NCBI GenBank assembly: GCA_902362875.1
Contig: CABIYF010000028.1
Coordinates: 1-39,422, forward strand
Length of the DNA stretch: 39,422 nt
Reading direction: 5' to 3'
Source of the DNA: Eubacteriaceae bacterium
GTDB lineage: Bacteria > Bacillota > Clostridia > Lachnospirales > Lachnospiraceae
A model generated the notes under the pieces. The model had not been told where the DNA came from. It saw only the letters and a list, made by a program, of their open reading frames with translations, and did no database searches. A program made the translations under genes and the position numbers. Below, piece by piece: positions 16,925-23,885 of the stretch. Numbering within the stretch: the stretch's first letter is position 1; each line of letters begins with the position of its first letter.

Positions 16925-17411
16925 ATTGAAAGAAAGGAAACAGAGAAAACAAAACAGGCAATTGCAGATTTGCAAAAAGCCAGTGAGACTGAAGGAGATT
17001 ATAATACAGAAAGTGTAAATCAGGCATTAAAAGAAATATTTCATGGGAAATGTTATATTTGTGAAAATAAAGCAGCAACTTCTTATCAGATTGAACATCT
17101 GGTTCCACATCGTGGGGATAAAACTTTAAAATATGATTGCTTTTTTAGAAGAGGTATACTATGGAACAACATCTCAAAAGAAGATAGAAGCACAGATCAT
17201 AAGAAAAACATTACGACAAAATCTTTCAAATTTTAAAGAGTATGTCAGGGAATATCAAGAAACAGAAGACAAGGAAGAGAAAGAAGATATAGGATATCTT
17301 CTGAAAAAAGAGCTTAGAGATAGTGCGGCGTTTGCTGCATTTAAAAGATGGCTGATATGGGATAATGAAAGGTTTTCTGAGGTGAATTACCCCTCCCATG
17401 CGGTACAGTAG
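16917..17411 (+). pseudogene. Broken HNH endonuclease gene, Septu PtuB-like
   Basis: The first part, MIKIERKETEKTKQAI to about residue 74, holds the zinc/HNH core CYICENK...QIEHLVPHRGD of TIGR02646-type nucleases. Near 17130 the reading frame changes. The rest, in another frame (17133-17411), reads SQKKIEAQIIRKTLRQNLSN and KKELRDSAAFAAFKRWLIWDN, the C-terminal region of the same family. The middle with the remaining HNH residues is missing, so it is inactive. Pairing with the ATPase upstream points to a decayed Septu-type anti-phage system, or the similar effector pair of some retrons. Confidence 0.65.
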
Positions 17412-17520
17412 TTCCTATGGAAGTGGCTTCTAACAGTCGTAACAGTTACCCATTTCTGACCAAAAGATTGGCTGTCCGTACCAATCAAGGCATATTCACT
17501 TATGCCGCTATCCCTTTGAC
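17386..17520 (-). ncRNA. Candidate omega-RNA at the tnpB 3' end
   Basis: Downstream of and overlapping the tnpB stop, the minus strand folds into GGCATA/TATGCC (17506-17489) and GATTGG/CCAATC (17486-17466), then a structured stretch ending GCATGGGAGGGGTAA near the element end. This is the place and general form of the TnpB guide RNA scaffold; the guide would be read from the flanking DNA beyond 17386. The assignment rests on position and folding only. Confidence 0.45.
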
Positions 17521-18843
17521 GGGAATACCTTTCGGATTCAGTTTGTGGAATCCATACACATCAGGAACAGAAAGAAACGTATAATCTCTGGTATCTTTCC
17601 AGATATCAGGGATCGCTTTCCGCATGATATTTGCTGCTGCGTGACAATCCGCATTTAAGATCATTCCGTTAGAGCAACGGTATAAACCACGTTTGATCCT
17701 CTTTCCAGAAAACGAAGCATCCTTATCATCGACACCATAGGTTGGGATCCTGTCATTTGCGATCAGATCCGCTTTGGAAGTATAACTTTCTTCCTGCTCT
17801 ATGATTCTGATGCCGGCATTCAGAGCTTTATATGTGATCATTGTCCGCAGGAGAGTGATCGGCATGGAGACAAAATTCTGGTTGTTGATCTTATTCATAT
17901 TGGATTTCTGCTTCCAGAGCAGATTCACACCAAGGATCAGTGTTCCACACTGGTGTTCCATACAGAAGTCAATGATACTACGACTAATCTTGTGGCACTG
18001 GTCTTTCACAAAATTGGCATAATGGAAAGAAAGGTCTCTTAACCGCTTGGAAACAGCGTGTTTCTTTTCATGACCTTTTGTGATGATGGAGACATACTTT
18101 GCTCTCTGTTTATGAAACCATTGGATCTTGGATAAGACAGCTCCGCCTTTGTATATTGCGGATGAGTAATCATTACATACGATCGCTGCGAAGTTATCTG
18201 TTCCAAGATCAATAGCACATACATGAGATCCGGAAGGATCAAATGCAACATCTGGTTCTTCCAGTGTCAGACAGAGTAAAAAACGACCATAATACGGTTT
18301 GATCTTGACTTCTTTTAATACAGGATCCGAAGAAAGATTTGAAAAGTACAAGCGTTGCTTTTGCAAAGGCAGTTTTAAGGACATCCCGATATCGTCCCGA
18401 TACAAGACAGCATCCTGGTTTGTGATGATCACAGTCGTCAGGTCACTTTTCTTATAGCGAGGCATCTTAGGCTTACCCAGATACTTTTCTGGATGCTTTT
18501 TATATTCTCTTAAAGAAGCAAGCCAGTTTTTGAAATCTGTGACTGACTGTTTGACCATCTGCTGTGCTGTCTGTCTTGGAAGTCCGGAAAAGAAATCTGC
18601 ATTCTCTGTGACACGCATCATCTTTTCAAGGTGTGTATAAGAGATCACTCTGCGGACGTGCATGTTTGGATAAGATCGTTGTAATAACGCAACTTCTTGA
18701 AAGACTTCGACTTCGTTCTCTGTCCGATGTTCTTTGTCATAACCGGTAAAGATATTCCGCACACGAAAAAGAGCTGCATTGTACAACAGCTTGGACTTTC
18801 TGCACAGATCGTCAAAATACAGACATCCAGTCTTAACAGGCAA
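17500..18843 (-). pseudogene. tnpB: RNA-guided nuclease TnpB of IS605, 5'-truncated
   Basis: TnpB proteins are RuvC-type nucleases guided by omega-RNA and ancestors of Cas12. The catalytic triad is visible: Asp212 (AIDLGTDNFAA), Glu352 (EQEESYTSKADL) and Asp399 (NADCHAAANI). The zinc-finger cysteines usual between the last two are mostly replaced (FSGKRIKRGLYRCSNG), a known variant. The genuine sequence starts at about residue 9, YFDDLCRKSKLLYNAALF; the first residues (MPVKTGC) are antisense tnpA sequence, so the normal first helix and promoter are deleted. A start inside the remaining sequence is possible, so nuclease activity is not excluded. Confidence 0.7.
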
Positions 18844-19156
18844 AGTAAAAGATGTTGTTTATGAACGTATCCACTATGTAGCAGATCAAAGAGGGTTTCA
18901 CATCCTAGAGATCAATGGCGAATCGGATCATGTCCATATCCTGATGGAAGCTGATACAACAACTTCACCGGCGGAACTTGCAAATGTTTTAAAAACACAA
19001 ACAGCACGAAAAGCACGAAAGTTGTATGGCGAAACCATTTTAAAAAAATATTACTGGAAACCTTATTTTTGGTCGGATAGTTATTTTATTTCATCTGTTA
19101 GTGAAAACAGTCTGCACACAATAAAACAGTATATTCGGAATCAGGGGAAACGATAA
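18779..19156 (+). pseudogene. tnpA: Y1 transposase TnpA (IS200-like), 5'-truncated
   Basis: TnpA is the HUH/tyrosine transposase that moves the element as single-stranded circles. Visible are the HUH motif HVHIL (residues 51-55), the catalytic Tyr in TIKQYIRNQGKR (Tyr118) and the KYYWKPYFWSDSYF block. True family sequence begins only at KYRHPVLTGKVKD (about residue 13); the preceding residues are antisense tnpB and the apparent start is a TTG. The usual N-terminal beta strand (about 20-25 residues) is absent, so it is most likely inactive. Confidence 0.7.
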
Positions 19157-19290
19157 TGTGTCCGTCAGGACGCATTCACCCACGCCCATATTAAAATATG
19201 GACGTGGTACTCTGCTTAGATTTTATAGAACAATTTATTCCAGAAAATTGAGAGTAATTTGATTTTTGGTATATAGGTATATATAAAAAA

Positions 19291-19324
19291 GGCATTCAAA
19301 TATAAAATTCAATATTTGAATGTC
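19291..19324. terminator. Hairpin terminator right of the IS element
   Basis: GGCATTCAAATA pairs with TATTTGAATGTC over 12 bp around a 10-base loop, with A's before and T's after it. It may be the terminator of a gene lost from this region. The rest of 19219-19440 shows nothing recognisable. Confidence 0.6.
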
Positions 19325-19446
19325 TTTCTTTATGTCTTAAATTTTCATTAATAACAGTAACTAAGAGGGATTAAAGTTATTTTGTAGAAGCATAGCATCG
19401 GTACAAGTACAATATGGAAAATAATCATAAAATTTTATTGACGAAA

Positions 19447-19503
19447 ACAGTAAAGAACAGTAAAGAACAGTAAAATAATATAGAAACAGTAAAGGACAGT
19501 AAA
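19447..19503 (+). repeat. Five ACAGTAAA repeats, mostly one helical turn apart
   Basis: ACAGTAAA begins at 19447, 19457, 19467, 19486 and 19496, so the spacings are 10, 10, 19 and 10 bases. All copies would lie on one face of the helix. They sit 40-100 bases upstream of the hsp20 promoter. Confidence 0.7.
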
Positions 19504-19544
19504 AATAGATAAAAGTTGATGTGTAATTAAAAAATTTAAAAAAA

Positions 19545-19571
19545 TTAGCACTCAACTGTTGACAGTGCTAA
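19545..19571. promoter_or_regulatory. CIRCE operator (HrcA binding site)
   Basis: TTAGCACTC, nine bases, then CAGTGCTAA: this matches the CIRCE consensus inverted repeat with one mismatch. HrcA repressor binds it and releases it on heat shock. It overlaps the -35 box of the hsp20 promoter. Confidence 0.85.
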
Positions 19572-19587
19572 TAATAGGTGTTATAGT
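19559..19587 (+). promoter_or_regulatory. hsp20 promoter
   Basis: TTGACA (19559-19564), 17 bases, TATAGT (19582-19587). The -35 box lies inside the CIRCE element. The transcript would have a leader of about 165 bases with hairpins such as GTGTCAGG/CCTGACAC (about 19698-19722). Confidence 0.75.
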
Positions 19588-19760
19588 ACAACTAGAGCAA
19601 GAGGGAAGGGCTTAAGAGAGAAGCCAAAGAACCAAAGGCCCTGTAAGATACAACAAGTCATATTCAGAACCAATCTGAATGTGCTTCATATAAAAGGCAA
19701 GTGTCAGGAATCACCCTGACACGCCCAAACATTATTATAAAGAAAAAGGAGAGATGACTT

Positions 19761-20207
19761 ATGATGATGATGCCTAGTATTTTTGGAGGAAACTTATTTA
19801 ACGATGACTGGATGGATTTTTCTTTCCCAGATATTGATAAAGAGCTGTATGGTAAACACGCAAAGAACCTGATGAAGACTGATGTGAAGGAAAAAGACGG
19901 TAACTACGAAGTAGCGATCGACCTTCCGGGATTTAAGAAAGATGAGATCACAGCTGAACTGAAAGATGGTTACTTAACGATCAGCGCAGCAAAAGGACTT
20001 GATAAAGACGAGAAAGACAAAGAAGGTAAATACATCCGCCGTGAACGTTACGCAGGTAACATGAGCAGAAGTTTCTATGTTGGCAAAGATATCACAGAGA
20101 AAGATATCCACGGTAAGTATGAGAATGGTATTCTGATGCTGGATATTCCGAAGAAAGCTCCGGAGAAGAAAGTAGAAGAAAAGAAATTCGTAACGATTGA
20201 AGGATAA
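19761..20207 (+). CDS. Hsp20 family small heat shock protein
   Basis: This ATP-independent chaperone holds unfolding proteins in a refoldable state, as large oligomers in the cytoplasm. The 148-residue protein has an alpha-crystallin domain from about residue 38 to 140: YEVAIDLPGFKKDEI, DGYLTISA, the RRERYAGNMSRSFYV core and the conserved GILMLDIPKK strand. AAAGGAG precedes four consecutive ATG codons, so the start may be any of the first few. It is controlled by CIRCE/HrcA and followed by a terminator and a dnaJ-like gene. Confidence 0.9.
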   Translation: MMMMPSIFGGNLFNDDWMDFSFPDIDKELYGKHAKNLMKTDVKEKDGNYEVAIDLPGFKKDEITAELKDGYLTISAAKGLDKDEKDKEGKYIRRERYAGNMSRSFYVGKDITEKDIHGKYENGILMLDIPKKAPEKKVEEKKFVTIEG

Positions 20208-20213
20208 AGAATT

Positions 20214-20242
20214 TTCCCCGGAACGATTTAAGTTTCGGGGAA
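20214..20242 (+). terminator. Terminator after hsp20
   Basis: TTCCCCGGAAC pairs with GTTTCGGGGAA (11 bp, one G-U) around a 7-base loop, followed by a T-rich stretch. Some read-through into the dnaJ-like gene is possible. Confidence 0.75.
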
Positions 20243-20311
20243 TCTTTCTATCTAATTGCAAATGAAATCATATTAGCAAAGAAAATTAAAAGGAAAAGAA
20301 GGTGAAACAAA

Positions 20312-21331
20312 ATGGCAGCAAAACGAGATTTATACGAAGTTCTTGGAATCAGCAAAACAGCAGATGAGAAAGCGATTAAGAAAGCATATCGGAAACTTGC
20401 AAAGAAATACCATCCAGACATGAATCCCGGAGATAAAACTGCAGAACAGAAATTCAAAGAAGCGACCGATGCTTACAATATTTTGAGTGATCCAGAGAAA
20501 CGAAAATTATACGATCAATATGGTCATGCTGCCTTTGACGGAACTGGAGCAGAGTCTGAGTTCTATAAGAATTACCAAAACTATGGTGGTGCTCATGGAG
20601 GATATCAGGAATTCCACTTTGAAGGTGGAGATGGTGATGATATCTTTGGTGACATTTTTGGAAGTATGTTTGGTGGTGGAGGAAGCAGCAAGGGATTTCA
20701 TCGAAGCAGCTTTCATCAGGGAGGTTTCGGATCTTCGGGAGGATTTGGTGGCAGCGGGTTTGGAAATAGTGGATCATTTAAACAGAAAGGCTCCGATGCA
20801 CATGCGGATATTTCTATCAGTTTTGATGAAGCGGTTACAGGCTGCGATAAAGTTATTCATCTACAGGATGAAAATGGAAGGACACAGTCGCTGCAGGTTC
20901 ATATTCCAGCCGGAATTGATACAGGAAAAAGTGTCCGTTTAAGAGGAAAAGGTAATCCAGGAATCGGAGGCGGAGAAGCAGGAGATTTATTCCTAAACGT
21001 AACGGTTGGTGAAAAACAGGGATTTAAACGAAAAGGAAATGATGTGTATACAACGATCAACATTCCATTTAGCATGGCTGTCTGCGGCGGTGAAGCCGTG
21101 ATCAAGACGTTGTATGGCAATGTCATTTGCAAGATCAAAGAAGGAACCCAGTCAGGATCTAAGATCAGACTGCGTGGAAAAGGAATGCCTCTGATGAAAA
21201 ATCCATCTCAGAAAGGGGATCAGTATGCGGTTGTTCAGATTCAGGTTCCAAGAAATGTCTCCCAGCAGGCAAAAAATAAATTAAAGGAATTCGAAGCACT
21301 TTGTGGTCAAAGAGGAAATGTCTCTTACTAA
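20312..21331 (+). CDS. DnaJ-like co-chaperone without zinc finger (class B, CbpA type)
   Basis: This J-domain protein stimulates the ATPase of Hsp70/DnaK and delivers clients. The J domain occupies residues 5-70 with the essential HPD at 34-36 (KKYHPDMNPG). A glycine-rich segment (about 85-155, many FGG and GGFG repeats) follows, then the two C-terminal beta-sandwich domains (about 160-330, with VHIPAGIDTGKSVRLRGKG and LRGKGMPL). The four CxxCxGxG zinc motifs of true DnaJ are absent. AGAAGGTG precedes the ATG. Its position behind hsp20 suggests a small stress-protein unit with DnaJ feeding Hsp20-held clients to DnaK. Confidence 0.88.
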   Translation: MAAKRDLYEVLGISKTADEKAIKKAYRKLAKKYHPDMNPGDKTAEQKFKEATDAYNILSDPEKRKLYDQYGHAAFDGTGAESEFYKNYQNYGGAHGGYQEFHFEGGDGDDIFGDIFGSMFGGGGSSKGFHRSSFHQGGFGSSGGFGGSGFGNSGSFKQKGSDAHADISISFDEAVTGCDKVIHLQDENGRTQSLQVHIPAGIDTGKSVRLRGKGNPGIGGGEAGDLFLNVTVGEKQGFKRKGNDVYTTINIPFSMAVCGGEAVIKTLYGNVICKIKEGTQSGSKIRLRGKGMPLMKNPSQKGDQYAVVQIQVPRNVSQQAKNKLKEFEALCGQRGNVSY

Positions 21332-21365
21332 ACACGAAACTTCTTGATAATAAATATAAATAAAG

Positions 21366-21428
21366 AAGACGATCATCTGTGATAAAATGCATTTTAAAAA
21401 TGAAAGAAAAGCAGATAATCGTCTTTTT
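21366..21428 (+). terminator. Terminator after the dnaJ-like gene
   Basis: AAGACGATCATCTG can pair with CAGATAATCGTCTT (one mismatch) across a loop of about 32 bases, followed by TTT. The long loop makes it weaker than others here. Confidence 0.5.
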
Positions 21429-21492
21429 GACTTTCGAAAATATGTCAAATAAGGTAAAATAGAATCATATATGAAAGAAGGTGAGGGAAAAG

Positions 21493-22041
21493 ATGGACGT
21501 ATCCGAGAAGATGAAATATAAATTAGCAAATGCAATGAAAGAGTTGTTGGTGCATACACCAGTAGATAAGATCACGGTCAAACAGATCGTAGATCAGTGT
21601 GATGTAACTCGTCCCACCTTTTACCGACATTTTAAGGATAAATATGACTTGATCAATTGGTATTTTGATGTATTGGCGCAGATGTCATTTAAACAGATGG
21701 GGATCAGTCTGACGTTAAGAGAGGGTCTTATTAAGAAATTCGAATTCATCAAAGGTGAAGGACAATTTTTCGCCGCAGCATTTTCAAGTGAGAGTCAGAA
21801 TTGCCTGATGGAGTATGATTATCAGTGCATTTACCAGTTTTATTGTGATATCATTTACAAACAGGGTGTCGAGAAAATTCCAGAAGAATTAGAATTCTTA
21901 TTGAGAATGTATTGCCGAGGTTCGATCGCTATGACGGTAGAATGGGCGACAACAGGAATGAAGATGTCGCCAGAACAGCTTGCAGAACAGCTGATTGATG
22001 CGATGCCTCCAAAACTTTACGATTTATTTAAGGATATATAA
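21493..22041 (+). CDS. TetR-family transcriptional regulator
   Basis: This helix-turn-helix regulator of about 182 residues is likely a repressor or activator of the alcohol dehydrogenase gene downstream. The N-terminal DNA-binding domain is clear: ITVKQIVDQCDVTRPTFYRHFKDKYDLINWY, with the TetR signature around PTFYRHF. The C-terminal part resembles that of DhaS-type regulators of dihydroxyacetone and glycol metabolism. ATG 21493 follows AAGGTGAGGG at good spacing, while the upstream GTG at 21481 lies inside that site. The ligand is unknown. Confidence 0.8.
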   Translation: MDVSEKMKYKLANAMKELLVHTPVDKITVKQIVDQCDVTRPTFYRHFKDKYDLINWYFDVLAQMSFKQMGISLTLREGLIKKFEFIKGEGQFFAAAFSSESQNCLMEYDYQCIYQFYCDIIYKQGVEKIPEELEFLLRMYCRGSIAMTVEWATTGMKMSPEQLAEQLIDAMPPKLYDLFKDI

Positions 22042-22048
22042 AGATGAG

Positions 22049-22082
22049 AAAATGTTACACTTTTCATGAAGTGTAACATTTT
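22049..22082. terminator. Terminator/operator hairpin between the tetR-like and fucO genes
   Basis: AAAATGTTACACTT and AAGTGTAACATTTT form a perfect 14-bp stem around six bases, followed by T's. GTGTAAC recurs at 22099-22105 next to the fucO promoter, so this palindrome may also bind the TetR protein. Confidence 0.65.
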
Positions 22083-22105
22083 TTACATATTGCTAAATGT
22101 GTAAC

Positions 22106-22134
22106 TTGTTTTCCTGAAAAAACAATTTTATAAT
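22106..22134 (+). promoter_or_regulatory. Promoter of the alcohol dehydrogenase gene
   Basis: TTGTTT (22106-22111), 17 bases, TATAAT (22129-22134). It is directly preceded by a GTGTAAC half site of the kind found in the upstream palindrome. Confidence 0.65.
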
Positions 22135-22177
22135 AAAGATAGTTAAAAAATTGTCAAGGAAAAAAGGAGTGTACAAA

Positions 22178-23326
22178 ATGGTAAATCGTATCGTATTAAA
22201 TGAAACATCATATCACGGAGCAGGAGCAATTCAGGAGATCGCAACAGAAGCAACAAAACGTGGATTCAAAAAAGCGTTTGTCTGTTCTGATCCAGATCTT
22301 GTAAAATTCGGAGTTACAAAGAAAGTAACAGATGTCTTAGATAACGCAGGACTTGCTTATGAAGTATATTCACAGATCAAACCAAACCCAACGATCGAAA
22401 ATGTACAGACAGGAGTTGCAGCATTTAAGGCAGCAGAAGCTGACTATCTGATCGCAATCGGTGGTGGATCTTCCATGGATACAGCAAAAGCTATCGGAAT
22501 CATCATCAACAATCCAGAATTTGAAGATGTAAGAAGCTTGGAGGGAGTTGCAGATACTAAGAAGCCTTGTGTACCAATCATCGCAGTACCAACAACAGCC
22601 GGAACAGCAGCTGAAGTAACGATCAACTACGTAATCACAGATGTAGAAAAGAAACGTAAATTCGTATGCGTAGATCCACATGACATTCCAGTTATCGCAG
22701 TGATCGACCCAGAAATGATGTCTTCTATGCCAAAAGGATTAACAGCAGCAACAGGTATGGATGCATTAACACATGCGATCGAAGGATACACAACAAAAGC
22801 AGCATGGGAAATGACAGATATGTTCCATATCAAAGCGATCGAACTGATCTCTGAGAACTTAAGAGGAGCAGTTGAAAATACACCAGAAGGAAGAGAAGGA
22901 ATGGCAATGGGACAGTACATTGCAGGAATGGGATTCTCAAACGTAGGACTTGGAATCGTACATTCTATGGCTCACGCATTAGGTGCAGTTTATGACACAC
23001 CTCATGGAGTAGCTAATGCAATCTTACTTCCAACAGTTATGGAATACAATGCAGATGCAACAGGAGACAAATACAAATATATCGCAAAAGCAATGGGTGT
23101 TGAAGGTGTCGAAGATATGACACAGGAAGAATACAGAAAAGTAGCCGTTGATGCGGTTAAGAAATTATCAGCAGATGTCGGAATACCAGCAGACTTAAAA
23201 GAAATTGTAAAAGAAGAAGATTTACAGTTCTTAGCAGAATCAGCTTATGCAGATGCATGCGCACCAGGAAATCCTAAAGATGCAAGTGTAGAAGATATTA
23301 TTGGATTATATAAATCTTTATTATAA
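22178..23326 (+). CDS. fucO: Iron-containing alcohol dehydrogenase, lactaldehyde reductase type
   Basis: This NAD-dependent group III alcohol dehydrogenase probably reduces L-lactaldehyde to 1,2-propanediol, or a similar short aldehyde. The 382-residue protein has the nucleotide-binding GGGSSMDTAKA (96-106) and PTTAGTAAEVT (138-148). The four metal ligands Asp195, His199 (GMDALTHAIEGY), His262 (VHSMAHALG) and His276 (DTPHGVANA) match E. coli FucO within one position. AAAAGGAG precedes ATG 22178; an upstream in-frame start at 22151 has no site. The preceding TetR-type gene is the likely regulator. No fucose or rhamnose genes are in view, so the physiological aldehyde is inferred. Confidence 0.85.
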   Translation: MVNRIVLNETSYHGAGAIQEIATEATKRGFKKAFVCSDPDLVKFGVTKKVTDVLDNAGLAYEVYSQIKPNPTIENVQTGVAAFKAAEADYLIAIGGGSSMDTAKAIGIIINNPEFEDVRSLEGVADTKKPCVPIIAVPTTAGTAAEVTINYVITDVEKKRKFVCVDPHDIPVIAVIDPEMMSSMPKGLTAATGMDALTHAIEGYTTKAAWEMTDMFHIKAIELISENLRGAVENTPEGREGMAMGQYIAGMGFSNVGLGIVHSMAHALGAVYDTPHGVANAILLPTVMEYNADATGDKYKYIAKAMGVEGVEDMTQEEYRKVAVDAVKKLSADVGIPADLKEIVKEEDLQFLAESAYADACAPGNPKDASVEDIIGLYKSLL

Positions 23327-23346
23327 TTTATAGAGAGAAAATAAAT

Positions 23347-23397
23347 AAAAAGGTATTGAATTCCAATTTAGACAGAAAAGGAATTCAGTACCTTTTT
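23347..23397. terminator. Terminator between fucO and the ybjQ-like remnant
   Basis: AAAAGGTATTGAATTCC and GGAATTCAGTACCTTTT form an 18-bp stem with one mismatch. A and T runs flank both sides, so it works in both directions. Confidence 0.75.
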
Positions 23398-23403
23398 GTT
23401 AGT

Positions 23404-23607
23404 TTATAAGAATTTTACAGCTGTTCCATAAACAATGATCTCAGCTGCACCCTGCATAACTGCGGAAGAAGAATACCTGACATTAATAACAGCATCAGCT
23501 CCCATATTTTGAGCATCTTCGATCATTCGATCAGTTGCAAGATCTCTGGCTTCATTCATCATTTTCGTATAGGATTTTAATTCTCCACCAACGATGGATA
23601 TATGTTA
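23404..23607 (-). pseudogene. C-terminal remnant of a YbjQ/UPF0145-family protein
   Basis: On the minus strand the frame reads SIVGGELKSYTKMMNEARDLA, then RMIEDAQNMGADAVINVRYSSS and EIIVYGTAVKFL before TAA 23404. These are the last two thirds of the small UPF0145 family (usually about 105 residues, role unknown). The first roughly 40 residues, including the start, are missing and a stop lies just upstream near 23605. It ends about 50 bases from the tRNA-Gly promoter. Confidence 0.65.
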
Positions 23608-23658
23608 GTTTTATTTTACTATAGTGGATGAATTATGACAATAAAATAAAAATAGATG

Positions 23659-23687
23659 TTGACAAGAAAGGATAAATACGATAATAT
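23659..23687 (+). promoter_or_regulatory. tRNA-Gly promoter
   Basis: TTGACA (23659-23664), 17 bases and TAATAT (23682-23687), 26 bases before the tRNA 5' end. Confidence 0.7.
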
Positions 23688-23713
23688 ATTATCTGTTCCG
23701 AAAAAATAAATAT

Positions 23714-23786
23714 GCGATAGTGGCGTAGTTGGTAACGCGCGACCTTGCCAAGGTCGAGACCGCGGGTTCGAGCCCCGTCTATCGCT
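23714..23786 (+). tRNA. tRNA-Gly (anticodon GCC)
   Basis: A full cloverleaf is visible: acceptor GCGATAG/CTATCGC with T as discriminator, D arm GCGT...ACGC, anticodon arm CGACC-TTGCCAA-GGTCG with anticodon GCC, and T arm GCGGG-TTCGAGC-CCCGT. CCA is not encoded. Its 3' half and the terminator behind it serve as attachment site for both elements; the 3' half is restored in place, so this copy stays functional. Confidence 0.95.
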
Positions 23787-23832
23787 CTTCTACAAAGGTC
23801 TTAGAACTTAGGAGTTACCTAGGTTTTAGGGC
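23743..23832 (+). repeat. Attachment site copy 1 (attL of element 1)
   Basis: This 90-bp segment runs from the tRNA-Gly anticodon arm through the tRNA terminator. It recurs at 32566-32655 with one base difference (C/T) and, shortened to 66 bp with two differences, at 39160-39225. These are the direct repeats left by tyrosine-integrase insertion. Confidence 0.92.
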
Positions 23833-23840
23833 CTTTTTTT
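23796..23840 (+). terminator. tRNA-Gly terminator, part of the att repeat
   Basis: AAGGTCTTAGAACTTAGG and CCTAGGTTTTAGGGCCTT pair over 18 positions (several G-U pairs) around a 5-base loop, followed by seven T's. Each integration carries a copy, so the tRNA keeps a terminator. Confidence 0.75.
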
Positions 23841-23885
23841 AGTTTCCGGCATAGCTTTGTATATATTTTTTGTGAAAGTTTCTTG

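Larger units (their letters stand above)
17386..19218. mobile_element. IS200/IS605-family element, damaged
   Basis: The element contains a minus-strand tnpB and a plus-strand tnpA, head to head. The tnpB-side end probably lies near 17386-17400 in the GGGGTAATTCAC region (minus strand). The tnpA-side end carries an imperfect stem-loop, CCACG...CCATATT/AATATGG...CGTGG, at about 19180-19207. It inserted in or beside the broken HNH gene. Since both genes lack their 5' parts, this copy cannot move on its own. Confidence 0.65.

Noticed and set aside
20312..21331. Canonical dnaJ
   Set aside because: The four zinc-binding CxxCxGxG repeats are missing, so it is a class-B J protein.
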